The position numbers and the translations under genes were made by a program. Below the pieces are notes generated by a model. The model saw only the letters and a list, made by a program, of their open reading frames with translations, ran no database searches and was not told the origin of the DNA. Positions 10,737 through 19,702 of a stretch of 64,000 bases of DNA are shown here, piece by piece. This stretch comes from Seminavis robusta (lineage: Eukaryota > Bacillariophyta > Bacillariophyceae > Naviculales > Naviculaceae). Position 1 is the first letter of the stretch, and each line of letters begins with the position of its first letter. The DNA lies in NCBI GenBank assembly GCA_903772945.1, contig CAICTM010000220.1, positions 17,714-81,713 of the forward strand, in the 5' to 3' direction.

Positions 10737-12336
10737 TTAATCTTGCAGTGGATTGCCTAACCCTGTTGCGGCCACAGCCGACTGTACTTCGTCTGTGTTT
10801 ACACCCTGTTGTTTTGGCCACAACCTGCTGTTGCCTTGATGATCATCATCCGAAGGATCAATAAACAGTCCATCCATGCTTGGCTTGGAGGCATGGCTTG
10901 GTGGGAGATTGCCAATTGTTGCGTTTCGGTCCACAATCTTGGGAGCGTGTAGGTCCATGATTTCTTGTACATTTCCCATTGCCACGATTCTTCGTGGTGC
11001 TTCTACCGTTTCGTCAAAGATGGGAGCGACACATGGATTGGACTCGCCCCCTTCCCCAGTTGTTTCCACGAATCGGAACTTGTCCACTACCATGCGATGT
11101 CCACAGTACGTCGCCGTAGCTTCCCGTGCCAGTCGATGGACTGGTTCCAGTTCAAAATCCGACATGGCGAGACAACTGATGGGTAGCCTCGCCAGAGTGG
11201 TGTGAATAAAGCCATCACGATCCCCCAAGCCTGGTGTCTTCAGTTCTATCGTATTGCGCCGCTTGGGTTTTGTGGATGGGGCTTCTTCGATTGTTGTTGT
11301 TGTAGGCGTTATTGGGTCCTCCACAAAGTGTCGATGCGCATATGTGAGAGGTTCTTGCCCCGATGCATAGTTATTATTGGCTTCCCCGGTAAAGCACTGA
11401 ACAATGTCACGTCGCAATTTGACAATAGGGTCTTGTCCTTCCCCATGTCGATCAAAGATGGTGTAGTCCCCCGCCGACCGCTCCCCGACACACCTCCAGA
11501 GTGCTACCAGCGTCTTGCCTCCCAAGAGTACAATGCGTTCCAGTTCAAGCTGAAAGGCATGGTGAAATTCGAGTACCAGTGCTTGTCGAAACCGTGCCAC
11601 TAATTCTTGAGACAGTTGCTCATTTCCCGGTCTCATACCGTGCCTGTTGGTTTTGTGTTGAACGCGTCCAGGAGACAAGGAGATGAGTCAGTGAGTGGAT
11701 TTAAAAAGCTTGTGTTTCGGCTACATTGTGGTGTACTACTTACCACCACCAGGGAGTGGCAATTGTGACGTGCAAATGTTCCTTTGGCAATATGGAAGCT
11801 GCCGGAATCCATGCTTTGGTGGACGTTTTCGGATCATGACTGTAGTCGAATGGTCGCAGAATATCCGCTCTGGCTTCACAGAGCATGGAAGCTGAGGTAT
11901 CGTCTAGCATGACAAGGACGGTTCGATGTGATTTGTTCTGTCCTTGATACCGAAAAATGCGCTTCATTTCGGCTTCCCGTTCATTGCGCAGCCGAGGATA
12001 ACTTCGAACGGCCGGTACGAGGTCAAACAGATGCGCATCTCGCGCCAACTGATAGTACTTTTGCGTCCGTTTCTTATTGGCGTCTTCCACAGTCGCACCG
12101 TACTCCAATTTAAAGTCGTCAAACTCGGAAATGATAGACAAAACGACGTTGTCATCGTCTCGGGCCTTATTTTCGGTTTCAATTTCCTTTTGCACGTACT
12201 TGTATCGCGATTGTTTCTTGGCGCGGGCTGCCACTTGTTGATACACAATGGATGCCGTAGCCAGAGCCGCCACCGTCGACACTATGGCCGTTGTGACTCT
12301 TGAATCTACTGATGAAGATGACGCTTGAGATGACAT
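10737..12336 (-). CDS. membrane-anchored 2H phosphoesterase-superfamily protein, two exons
   Basis: Exon 1 is 12336-11744 and exon 2 is 11643-10737, giving 499 residues. The intron (11644-11743, 100 bp) has a GTAAGT donor and an AACAG acceptor after CACTGAC and a pyrimidine stretch. Splicing joins TG|G to keep a Trp codon and restores one frame. Residues 14-34 are a transmembrane or signal-anchor segment. Two HxT[x] motifs, LHVTIATP (His189, Thr191) and FIHTTLARL (His345, Thr347), one on each side of the intron, are the catalytic pair of 2H enzymes such as 2'-5' RNA ligase-like proteins and cyclic phosphodiesterases. The substrate is unknown. The C-terminal 100 residues look disordered. It diverges from the QSOX gene. 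Confidence 0.7.
11644..11743 (-). other. spliceosomal intron of the 2H gene
   Basis: The GTAAGT donor at 11743 and AG acceptor at 11644 fuse two reading frames that each end or begin abruptly without it, and bring the two HxT motifs into one protein. Confidence 0.8.
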
Positions 12337-12805
12337 GATGCTATGATATGGTGTGTTTATTGTGATGTGTGGGCAGAAAGAAGAAAAGATACTAGTACCT
12401 GACCTGTGCACTTGACTAGCTAGCTAGACTATGGGGAAGTTGTTCTGTTTGAGGCTTCGTTCTGTTTTGAGGTGAGCAGACGAATGTGGAAGTGCGTCGA
12501 AATGCATTATAATGGTGGGCAAAAGATCCAAGCACCCCCCAAAATCTGATTGAACTTGGTATCTTCCTCCTCTTTTCTCTAACACTCTCCCCCCTTTATC
12601 TTCTGACCCCAAAAAGCCTCCCGAGAAATCGCTCGTTCAGCTACGCCGTAGCTCACGCTGGCTTATCCACAAGATCCTGGATATTTCAGGTATCTGAGCA
12701 ATCCGAGCCCAGAACAAACAAAGGTGGTTGCCACTCTTATCCAGTGGTACCATCTATCATATCTCATCTGACAGCCTGCCATACCAGTAGCTAGCTAGCT
12801 GGACA
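12337..12805. other. divergent promoter region (2H gene / QSOX)
   Basis: No gene seen. CTAGCTAG palindromes sit near 12416 and 12789, one near each side. Pyrimidine-rich stretches near 12545-12600. Confidence 0.4.
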
Positions 12806-14593
12806 ATGATCCTCACAGCGCCTTCCACAAAGGCTAGTAGGTGCAGGTTACTCTTGCTTTCTCTGTTACACTTGTCGTCGTTGTTGGTACCATGTCATTC
12901 CCAAGGAGGGGCCGCCAAGGTATCTACCACGGTGAAAACAATAACAACAGGCGCCACCATGGACTTGGCCAAGAATTCTTATCTGTTTCGAGATTTACCC
13001 AATGGCGCGAGTGCCGAACCGATCATGGAACATCACGACGAGACGTATGACAATAATGACAAGACCAAAGACATTGAAATGCCCGAATTTCTACAAAAAC
13101 GAGCTCTCTACCACCGTGTGGTGCTCTTTTATTCCCCCAAATGTCCGCATTGCATCCACTTTGCACCCACTTACATTGAATTTGCCCGGTATTTTGGCAA
13201 CTTGACTCGTAATCAAGATACCATTTATGCAGATGTCAAGGTCAAGTTTATTGCCGTGAGTTGCATCAGCTACAAGAGAATTTGTCGGCTCCAAAAGGTC
13301 AACTCGTATCCCGTCCTCAAGGTATTTCCCGCAAAGGAGGCCGAGCATATTTTTCATCCACACGAACTCCATCCCTTGACTGTGCTCAAGGCACTGGGAG
13401 ATGGTTTTGTCAAAGACACGTGGTGGGACAAGAAGAGTCACTTTGGAGATACCTTTCAAACAATACAGGCCCAACATCAGAAATCCACTCCCAAAAAAGC
13501 AACCAATACTCCAAAAGAAGAAGCGACAACAACCTACTTTTCCATGACACGGTCCCAACCCCAAGTGTTTGCAGATGCCTACTTGTCATTTTACAATGCC
13601 ATGAAAGACTCGGTCTTTTTGAAGGATGGAGCTCTCCCCAAAATACGCAAGCAGGCGCTTCATCAATTCCTACAACTCTTGAAACGAACATTGCCACCCT
13701 GGCGACTCGGTTGGCTCGTCAATGATCTCTACGAAGACTTTCACGAAAACACCGACATGGAAAGCACGTGGGAGATGATTTTGGAACAATTCCCACCTCC
13801 TCAACCCACATGGAGTCCGGCCTGTCAGGAACACGAATCACCCTACACGTGTGGACTCTGGACGCTCCTGCACATAATCACGGTGGGGGTCGTCGAATAC
13901 AATCGACAAGTCATTCATCCTAATAAATTTGCCGTCCAATCCGTGTCCATGGCATCCTTGATGCTGCGAGAGTACATTCATCACTTTTTTCTCTGCGAAG
14001 AATGCTCCACACATTTTGTACAGGCATTTGATGCCTGCGCGTATCGTCGCTGTCAACGCATGATCGATCACAATCACACTTCCGTGTCACTGGAGGAATG
14101 GCAAGAGTTGCCACTGTGGCTGTTGGAATTCCATAATGGAGTCAACATTCGATTGCAGACGGAACGATGGCAACGACAAGGAAGACAACCAGAACCAGCC
14201 ACTCTGGAGGAAGAAGAAGCCGTCCTGTGGCCACCCGTCCAGGAGTGTCCCTCGTGTTGGATGCATCCCATGAATGGGGCCGCCTCGCAGTACAATGCCA
14301 CCATGATGTATCAGTATCTGCGTCTCATTTATTGGCCCGAAGATGGGGAAGCCATGCAAACCAAGCAAGAAATCCAGGCGGCCAAACTCCTCTTTGCACA
14401 GCAGCCACCACGACTGCAGCAGAGACAACTCAAACCAGATGGTGCCAGCAGCTTGGTCGACACAGTCGCGGCAGATGGACCCTACGTGGTGGTCAGTGCT
14501 GCCGTGTGCGGCGTGTGGTTGTTTGTCCTGTGGAAAAAGTTTCTCATGGATAGGATGCTGGGTATCCATCGCACCAAGATGAGGACTGTGTAG
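12806..14593 (+). CDS. QSOX: quiescin sulfhydryl oxidase (QSOX-type)
   Basis: 595 residues from ATG 12806. Order of parts: signal peptide (about 1-32); thioredoxin domain with FYSPKCPHC (active-site Cys113/Cys116); a helical linker; an ERV/ALR FAD domain with CGLWTLLHI (about 350) and the proximal disulfide CEEC (Cys397/Cys400) in HHFFLCEECSTHF; a third pair CPSC (about 480); and a C-terminal transmembrane helix (about 560-580) with a basic tail. QSOX oxidises thiols to disulfides in secretory proteins and passes electrons through FAD to oxygen, in the ER/Golgi or outside. Length and domain order match the family. A single uninterrupted exon is sufficient. Confidence 0.9.
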   Translation: MILTAPSTKASRCRLLLLSLLHLSSLLVPCHSQGGAAKVSTTVKTITTGATMDLAKNSYLFRDLPNGASAEPIMEHHDETYDNNDKTKDIEMPEFLQKRALYHRVVLFYSPKCPHCIHFAPTYIEFARYFGNLTRNQDTIYADVKVKFIAVSCISYKRICRLQKVNSYPVLKVFPAKEAEHIFHPHELHPLTVLKALGDGFVKDTWWDKKSHFGDTFQTIQAQHQKSTPKKATNTPKEEATTTYFSMTRSQPQVFADAYLSFYNAMKDSVFLKDGALPKIRKQALHQFLQLLKRTLPPWRLGWLVNDLYEDFHENTDMESTWEMILEQFPPPQPTWSPACQEHESPYTCGLWTLLHIITVGVVEYNRQVIHPNKFAVQSVSMASLMLREYIHHFFLCEECSTHFVQAFDACAYRRCQRMIDHNHTSVSLEEWQELPLWLLEFHNGVNIRLQTERWQRQGRQPEPATLEEEEAVLWPPVQECPSCWMHPMNGAASQYNATMMYQYLRLIYWPEDGEAMQTKQEIQAAKLLFAQQPPRLQQRQLKPDGASSLVDTVAADGPYVVVSAAVCGVWLFVLWKKFLMDRMLGIHRTKMRTV

Positions 14594-14991
14594 TTGGTTG
14601 GCACCAAGACAACAATCAACAACTACAAGTCAAAGACTTGCGCCCATTCCAAAGTTGCTCCTTGCAGATGGCGACTACTGATGAAGCTGTATCGCGAGCA
14701 AGAAACAATATAGAAAAGCTAATACACTATGTAGGAGCTACAGTGCTAGGTAACAAATGCCATGCAAGAAAAGAGGGTTAACCCACGCCGAAATCAACCC
14801 TAAAAGCCATCGCCGCCACCAGCCACAAGTTCAGCAACCTATCCAGCCTCCCTGCCTGCAATTGCTACCAATTCAATCGATAGCTTGCATCAGCCAGACA
14901 TTCATCATGGTCACCTTTTCTTTTTACATTCTATAAGAAGCGCGAAGTACCTTGCTGCGCTAACTTCTAAAGTTAGAAGTTTGCTGCTCTG
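14594..14991. other. convergent intergenic region, no gene seen
   Basis: Lies between the 3' ends of QSOX (+) and the LRR gene (-); holds both 3' UTRs and the hairpin listed separately. Confidence 0.4.
14962..14981. terminator. inverted repeat just past the LRR stop codon
   Basis: AACTTCTAA, two bases, then TTAGAAGTT: a perfect 9-bp stem beginning about 10 bp beyond the stop of the LRR gene, bordered by GCTGC-rich sequence. It could act in 3'-end formation or mRNA stability. The structure is seen; the role is inferred. Confidence 0.4.
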
Positions 14992-16563
14992 TTAAAAACA
15001 GGCAGTACAGCAGTCACAGCTCACTCTTTGACAATCCGCCGTCAAAACCTTCAAGCCAGATTGGGTACGGTCGCACAACATGTCATCAATTACCCCCGTG
15101 AGGTCGTTACCATGCAACGTCAGACTCTTGAGATTGCCAAGGGCACCCAGAAAGGCGGGAACTTCGCCCGTGAACGAATTGCCATCGAGATTCAAACGGC
15201 GCAGTAGCCAGCTTTCTCCATAACGATAAAGATTGGTGGCGGCATCAGTATTGCGACTGGTCCCTTCAATCAAGACTTGCAAGTCACCCCCCAATCTGTT
15301 ATCGGTGACTTCCAATTCTTCCAGGGTGGTAACGAGTAGCATTCCCCTGGGGAGTTGGCTGGAAAGAGAGTTTTTCGACAGCAGCAAGGTCTTCAAGCTC
15401 TTGGAGTTGCCCAGGCACGCTGGGATGCTTCCAGTGAGCATGTTGGAGGTCAAATCGAGTCTTTCGAGGTGTTCTAGCAGGCAGATTTCTTCGGGCAGTG
15501 AACCCGATAGTTTTGCATTCGCCAAGGCTATCGTGCGAACCACGGGTACCTGATAGCCGTTTTCGACACAATCCACAATGTAGGCTTCTTTCCAGTACGC
15601 GCAGACTTGGGACTTCATTACGGTCAACATTGATGTTGATTCAGTCAACCGCAAATCCCAAGTCTTGGGTGACGTTGAGAAGTACAGGGTCAAGACCGCA
15701 TATGATTGCAAGACTTCCGTGGTAGTGAGGCTTTCGTAGGAATCTACATGATCCATCATTATCTGTAGAAAGGCTCTCCCTTGTGGTCGGGACGCATCGA
15801 GCAGAATCTCTCGTTTCGTGTACGGGCCAAGCATTGCCAAGAGGTAGTTCCATGCATCGTTGGTTGCCGAGGTGGGATAACTGCTGGGAGCCTGGGTTGG
15901 AAAGATGGACACTGTGGCTGGTTGCTTCGAGGTATCGCGCGCCAATAAGGGATCGCTGTCGGAGGAAGCTGAACCTTCCGGTGAGGATGCGCCAATATCC
16001 GTGGATGGCGTTGGTGGTTTCGTTTTGGCGGCGCTGTGTCTCACCAACAAAACAGTCAGCGTAGTGACGAATGCAATCATGAAGACCAAAACGAAAAGGA
16101 GTAGTTTGGTCCGGAACGCGCTGGAGTCGGGCGTTGGCTTGTCGGGTACCTGTTGGCACTCGTAACCATTGTCGTCGTTGCTGATAAGGACGCTTCTCCG
16201 ACTACCACCAGCCGACGACTTGGCATCATTGACAGAGGAGCGATTGGTTAGACCACTTTCACTCCCAGGTGCGCTAGTCAGGGGTACTTCACATAATCTT
16301 CGGAGACCAGAATAAGGGCGAAACTGCATCGAGTACAATACGGAGATCTCGTCCTCCGTAGCTTCGCTGCCGCCGTAGTCACTCATCGACTCGTTGCTGT
16401 TGCTAGTGCTACTGCCAGAGCTCATCGTCTCATTGCCCTCCTGGCTACCCGAGCTCATCGTGTCAGTGGTTCCAGTGGGAGCGGCATAGATCGTTGGTGG
16501 CTCTCTACTATTGACTCGCTCTGTTTCAATACACACGTCTACGAAATCCATTGATTTAGCCAT
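14992..16563 (-). CDS. diatom-type LRR membrane protein (receptor-like, no kinase)
   Basis: 523 residues from ATG 16563. The first 150 residues are Ser/Glu-rich and probably cytosolic. One transmembrane helix (about 153-174, LLLFVLVFMIAFVTTLTVLL) follows, then a Ser/Pro stem, a capping region (YTKREILLDASRPQGRAF and following), and LRRs from about 345. The LRR register is clear in LSGSLPEEICLLEHLERLDL, LTGSIPACLGNSKSLKTLLL and FTGEVPAFLGALGNLKSLTL. A Cys-rich cap, CDCCTACF, ends the protein. This is the common diatom arrangement of cytosolic tail, membrane helix and extracellular plant-type LRRs, with a presumed recognition or adhesion role. No kinase domain or ligand is visible. Confidence 0.8.
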   Translation of the reverse strand: MAKSMDFVDVCIETERVNSREPPTIYAAPTGTTDTMSSGSQEGNETMSSGSSTSNSNESMSDYGGSEATEDEISVLYSMQFRPYSGLRRLCEVPLTSAPGSESGLTNRSSVNDAKSSAGGSRRSVLISNDDNGYECQQVPDKPTPDSSAFRTKLLLFVLVFMIAFVTTLTVLLVRHSAAKTKPPTPSTDIGASSPEGSASSDSDPLLARDTSKQPATVSIFPTQAPSSYPTSATNDAWNYLLAMLGPYTKREILLDASRPQGRAFLQIMMDHVDSYESLTTTEVLQSYAVLTLYFSTSPKTWDLRLTESTSMLTVMKSQVCAYWKEAYIVDCVENGYQVPVVRTIALANAKLSGSLPEEICLLEHLERLDLTSNMLTGSIPACLGNSKSLKTLLLSKNSLSSQLPRGMLLVTTLEELEVTDNRLGGDLQVLIEGTSRNTDAATNLYRYGESWLLRRLNLDGNSFTGEVPAFLGALGNLKSLTLHGNDLTGVIDDMLCDRTQSGLKVLTADCQRVSCDCCTACF

Positions 16564-17438
16564 CGTCGTCGATGCCTACAGCTCAGGGCGCACTGTGGCT
16601 CCAAGACCAATGAAGAGCTACCAAAGGTATCTATGATGCAGCTGTGAGAGGATTTGTCGTCGTAAACTCTGCAGTACTTCACCTCTGCAGTATCGCTTGA
16701 AAACTTGGATAGTTGCATTGCCTAAACGGCGGCCACTCCGTGGGAAGAGCACAACCTTAGTTAGATGAAGGGACAACAAAATAGGCGAGGATAGTCATCG
16801 ATGCGAAAGATCTCCTATGAGCTTGGCCTACTTCTTTCATTCCGAGATACCGGTACGCTGAATCCGGAGCCAGTGGTCTCCGGTCATCTGGCCACAAAGG
16901 GTATCCATACCGGCATGTATCGGCGTCCAAATCATCAAGCACTTTCCAAAAACATATTATGAAGGCAAAAAACTAAAGCTATATGTTTTTGGGACAACTC
17001 TAGTGTTGCTTTTGCAGCACGATTCGCCGGCGTGATGGTACTTAAAAGAACCGCGGGCCCTCACTATTCAAAAAATTCAATCGTGGCTCATACGTGTAGT
17101 AAAACTAAAGTCACATTTTGGGAATTTTTTATTCAATCTTGTTGGTGACAGGTCGAATGATCAACACTGTGAAGTTCTCATGGCGAGCGGATATTTGTAG
17201 CCTGATACCGGCTAGCTAGTAGCTCTCCGGCTAGAAACTTGACTTTGTGTTACAAGAATAGTACAAAGCAACCTTCTCATTTCAATATTCCCATAACGGA
17301 CACAAGGCAAAACCCCATTTGCTGTAGAGATACCTTGGCGTTTATTTCTTGCCCGTTTGTTCGCATTGCTTGCCCTGTTGTTGATCAAAGCATCTTACTT
17401 GACAAACGTTCCATCATCTAGCTAGAAGACCATTTATC
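16564..17438. other. divergent promoter region, no gene seen
   Basis: Between the LRR (-) and the secreted repeat gene (+). Contains TACCGGTA-type palindromes near 16850 and CTAGCTAG near 17212 and 17418. A 61-codon frame on the minus strand (16757-16942) has no recognisable features. Confidence 0.4.
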
Positions 17439-19274
17439 ATGATCAACTTTACCGCAGTCGTCCGCAAATTTGCGGGTCTCTTTCTGCTGTTTGCATTGTG
17501 CTTCCGAGCTGCGCAAGCCAAAACCGTACGAGGATTAGAAGAACTCGAGAACGATGCACAGCATGTTGCTCGCAGGGCTCAACTTGCCACTCCGGGCCCC
17601 ATGGCTCCCACGGCAACACCCGTTGCAACTGTTGAATACAAATATGGGATTGGTGTGGGAGTGACATTGACTGTTCCTGCTGCTAGCGTCCCAGAATCAG
17701 AGAAGAGAGCATTGGAACGACTGACCCAGACCTTCTTTACGAGAGTTATTGCCTCTACCTATCCCACGTCTTTTTATGATATTGATCTGACCTCGGTCGC
17801 AAGAGCAAACTTTGGTGAATTCACTCTTGGAATCGGTTTCAACACTACAACAGTCTTTCGACTCGAGGGAAATGTGCCCACAAGTGATGATGTCTTTAGT
17901 ACTCTAGCCCGAGCCACTACGCTTTACAGCTTCGAATTCCTTAATGACTTTGTCCAAATGGCTGGGCCTAGTTTTGCTGAGTAAGTTGTCTGCCCGTGAG
18001 GTTGATGGTTTCAATCTCGAATCAATCAAGAAACATATCCGGGGCGTGGCTTGCTAACGAGACGTTCTTTGTTCCGTGACAGTGCCGTAAGCGCCCAAAC
18101 ACAAGTGATTATATTGACCACGCCATCTCCCACTGCAGCGGTATGTAATGTTGTTTTCGTTTCTCTTGTTGCAAGCTTGCTTGGTTCTCGTCCCACCCAA
18201 CACATGACATGTTTGTCTCTGCTTTTGTCTCTCGGCAAAACAGCCTAGCTCGTCGCCCAGTTCGACTCCAAGCTCCTCTCCAAGTGTATCTCCGTCGGCA
18301 AACCCAACCCCATTGGTCCCGGTGCCAACTCAGAGCAGCCGACCCTCCGCTATCCCGTCGTTGTCTTCAGCGCCTTCTGAAAGTCCCATTACACCACCCT
18401 CAGCTAGTCCGTCGACAACTCCTTCCGAAACGCCCAGTCTTAGTTTTAACCCTTCAGCAAGTGGAATAGTTCCCAGTCTGTCTCCAAGCGCCACGCCAAG
18501 CGTGTCGCCAAGTGTCTCGCCAAGTATGTCTCCGAGCGTCTCGCCATCCATGAGTCCCTCGAGCTCCCCATCTGTTTCTCCTTCGACATCGCCATCGTCA
18601 TCTCCTTCAAGGTTCCCATCTAGAAGCCCTTCGATCTCCCCATCTAGATTCCCCTCCAGATCCCCATCTGTTTCTCCGTCCATGACGCCCAGTTTTGAGC
18701 CGAGTGGAGGTGGAACGGAAGTCATGCCACGCCCCCGTATCAGGTTTGCTTTCTTCAATAACGCTGGAGCTGACTTTGAAGAAATCACTAACGAGCAAAG
18801 AGAGGTAGGTGCACTTTGCCAAGGTTTCGGATTGCCATTTGTTGTGAAGGTGGTGGAGATTCCTCACCCTTGATCTTTGACTTGCACTTTCTACTAACAA
18901 CGTAGTGGGTGGAAGGAAACATTACGGACTTCTTGGATGGGCAATACGGAGATGAGTTCAATACGTACGTCATGTCGACTTCGGACAGGTCCAACTTTCC
19001 ATCTCCCCCGCTGGGTTTCCAACAGAGGAGAGATTTCAATGCATACTTTTGGTTGATGGACATGATTTCCAAGTACCAAGATCCTGTTCCAAGCTCGGAC
19101 GAAGTTACGTTCTATCTATCGAGTACAGATTCCCCTCTGCAAGGACGCTATGGGGATTTGTTGAACCGAATTAGGGGTGTGGCTCCCCAGTTTTCAAATC
19201 TGGCCATGCTGCAGGTTTCCACCGACGCACTCCCACCCCTCACCCGTCTTCCAGCAGAGTGGCAAAAGAAATAG
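17439..19274 (+). CDS. secreted Ser/Pro-repeat protein, four exons
   Basis: Exons are 17439-17980, 18083-18140, 18244-18804 and 18906-19274, giving 509 residues. Donors are GTAAGT, GTATGT and GTAGGT; each acceptor is CAG or TAG and the phases agree throughout. Residues 1-27 are a signal peptide ending AAQA. An N-terminal domain of about 150 residues follows. Next comes a long PS[x]SPS repeat tract coded by exon 3 (for example SPSVSPSMSPSSSPS), and then a C-terminal domain of about 150 residues (FAFFNNAGADFEE through VTFYLSSTD). Such Ser/Pro tracts are usual in diatom extracellular matrix and wall proteins, where they are likely O-glycosylated. Neither flanking domain is one I can name. Confidence 0.75.
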
Positions 19275-19702
19275 ACGGGCAGCGCAGGGAGAGGATCGAC
19301 AGTCTGGTCCGACGTTTTGTGCGATCCTATCATCATCAGTTTATTCATAACAACAATCTCATAATAGTTTTACTAAAAAGGATAGATGTGTGTATTATTT
19401 AAAAAACCACTCTATTAGGAATCTAAAGCTTCATCTTGGTTCGAATGTACATACACGCTTGCAAACAGAAAAGAACACTACTGATCAAGTGGGAAAAACG
19501 AGACCACTACAGTCTTTTGTTGGATTTGAGTTGTTGCCTAGCTAGCTAGATTTACATTAGCTTGGAGTTGCGTTTGCATGGTTGGTTTTATTCGAATGAG
19601 CCGAGTCTTTTAATTAATCAAACCTTCTTTTGGAGTTGCGTTTGCATGGTTGGGAGGACTGAGCCGAGTCGAGTCTTATTAATTATTAAAATCAAACCTT
19701 TT
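19275..19702. other. intergenic, holds a 65-bp tandem repeat
   Basis: Convergent 3' region between the secreted repeat protein and the disordered protein; see the separate repeat entry. No gene. Confidence 0.4.
19562..19700. repeat. tandem duplication of about 65-70 bp
   Basis: Unit 1 (19562-19626) and unit 2 (about 19630-19700) share TTGGAGTTGCGTTTGCATGG, GAGCCGAGTC and ATCAAACCTT in the same order, with small indels. Confidence 0.8.
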
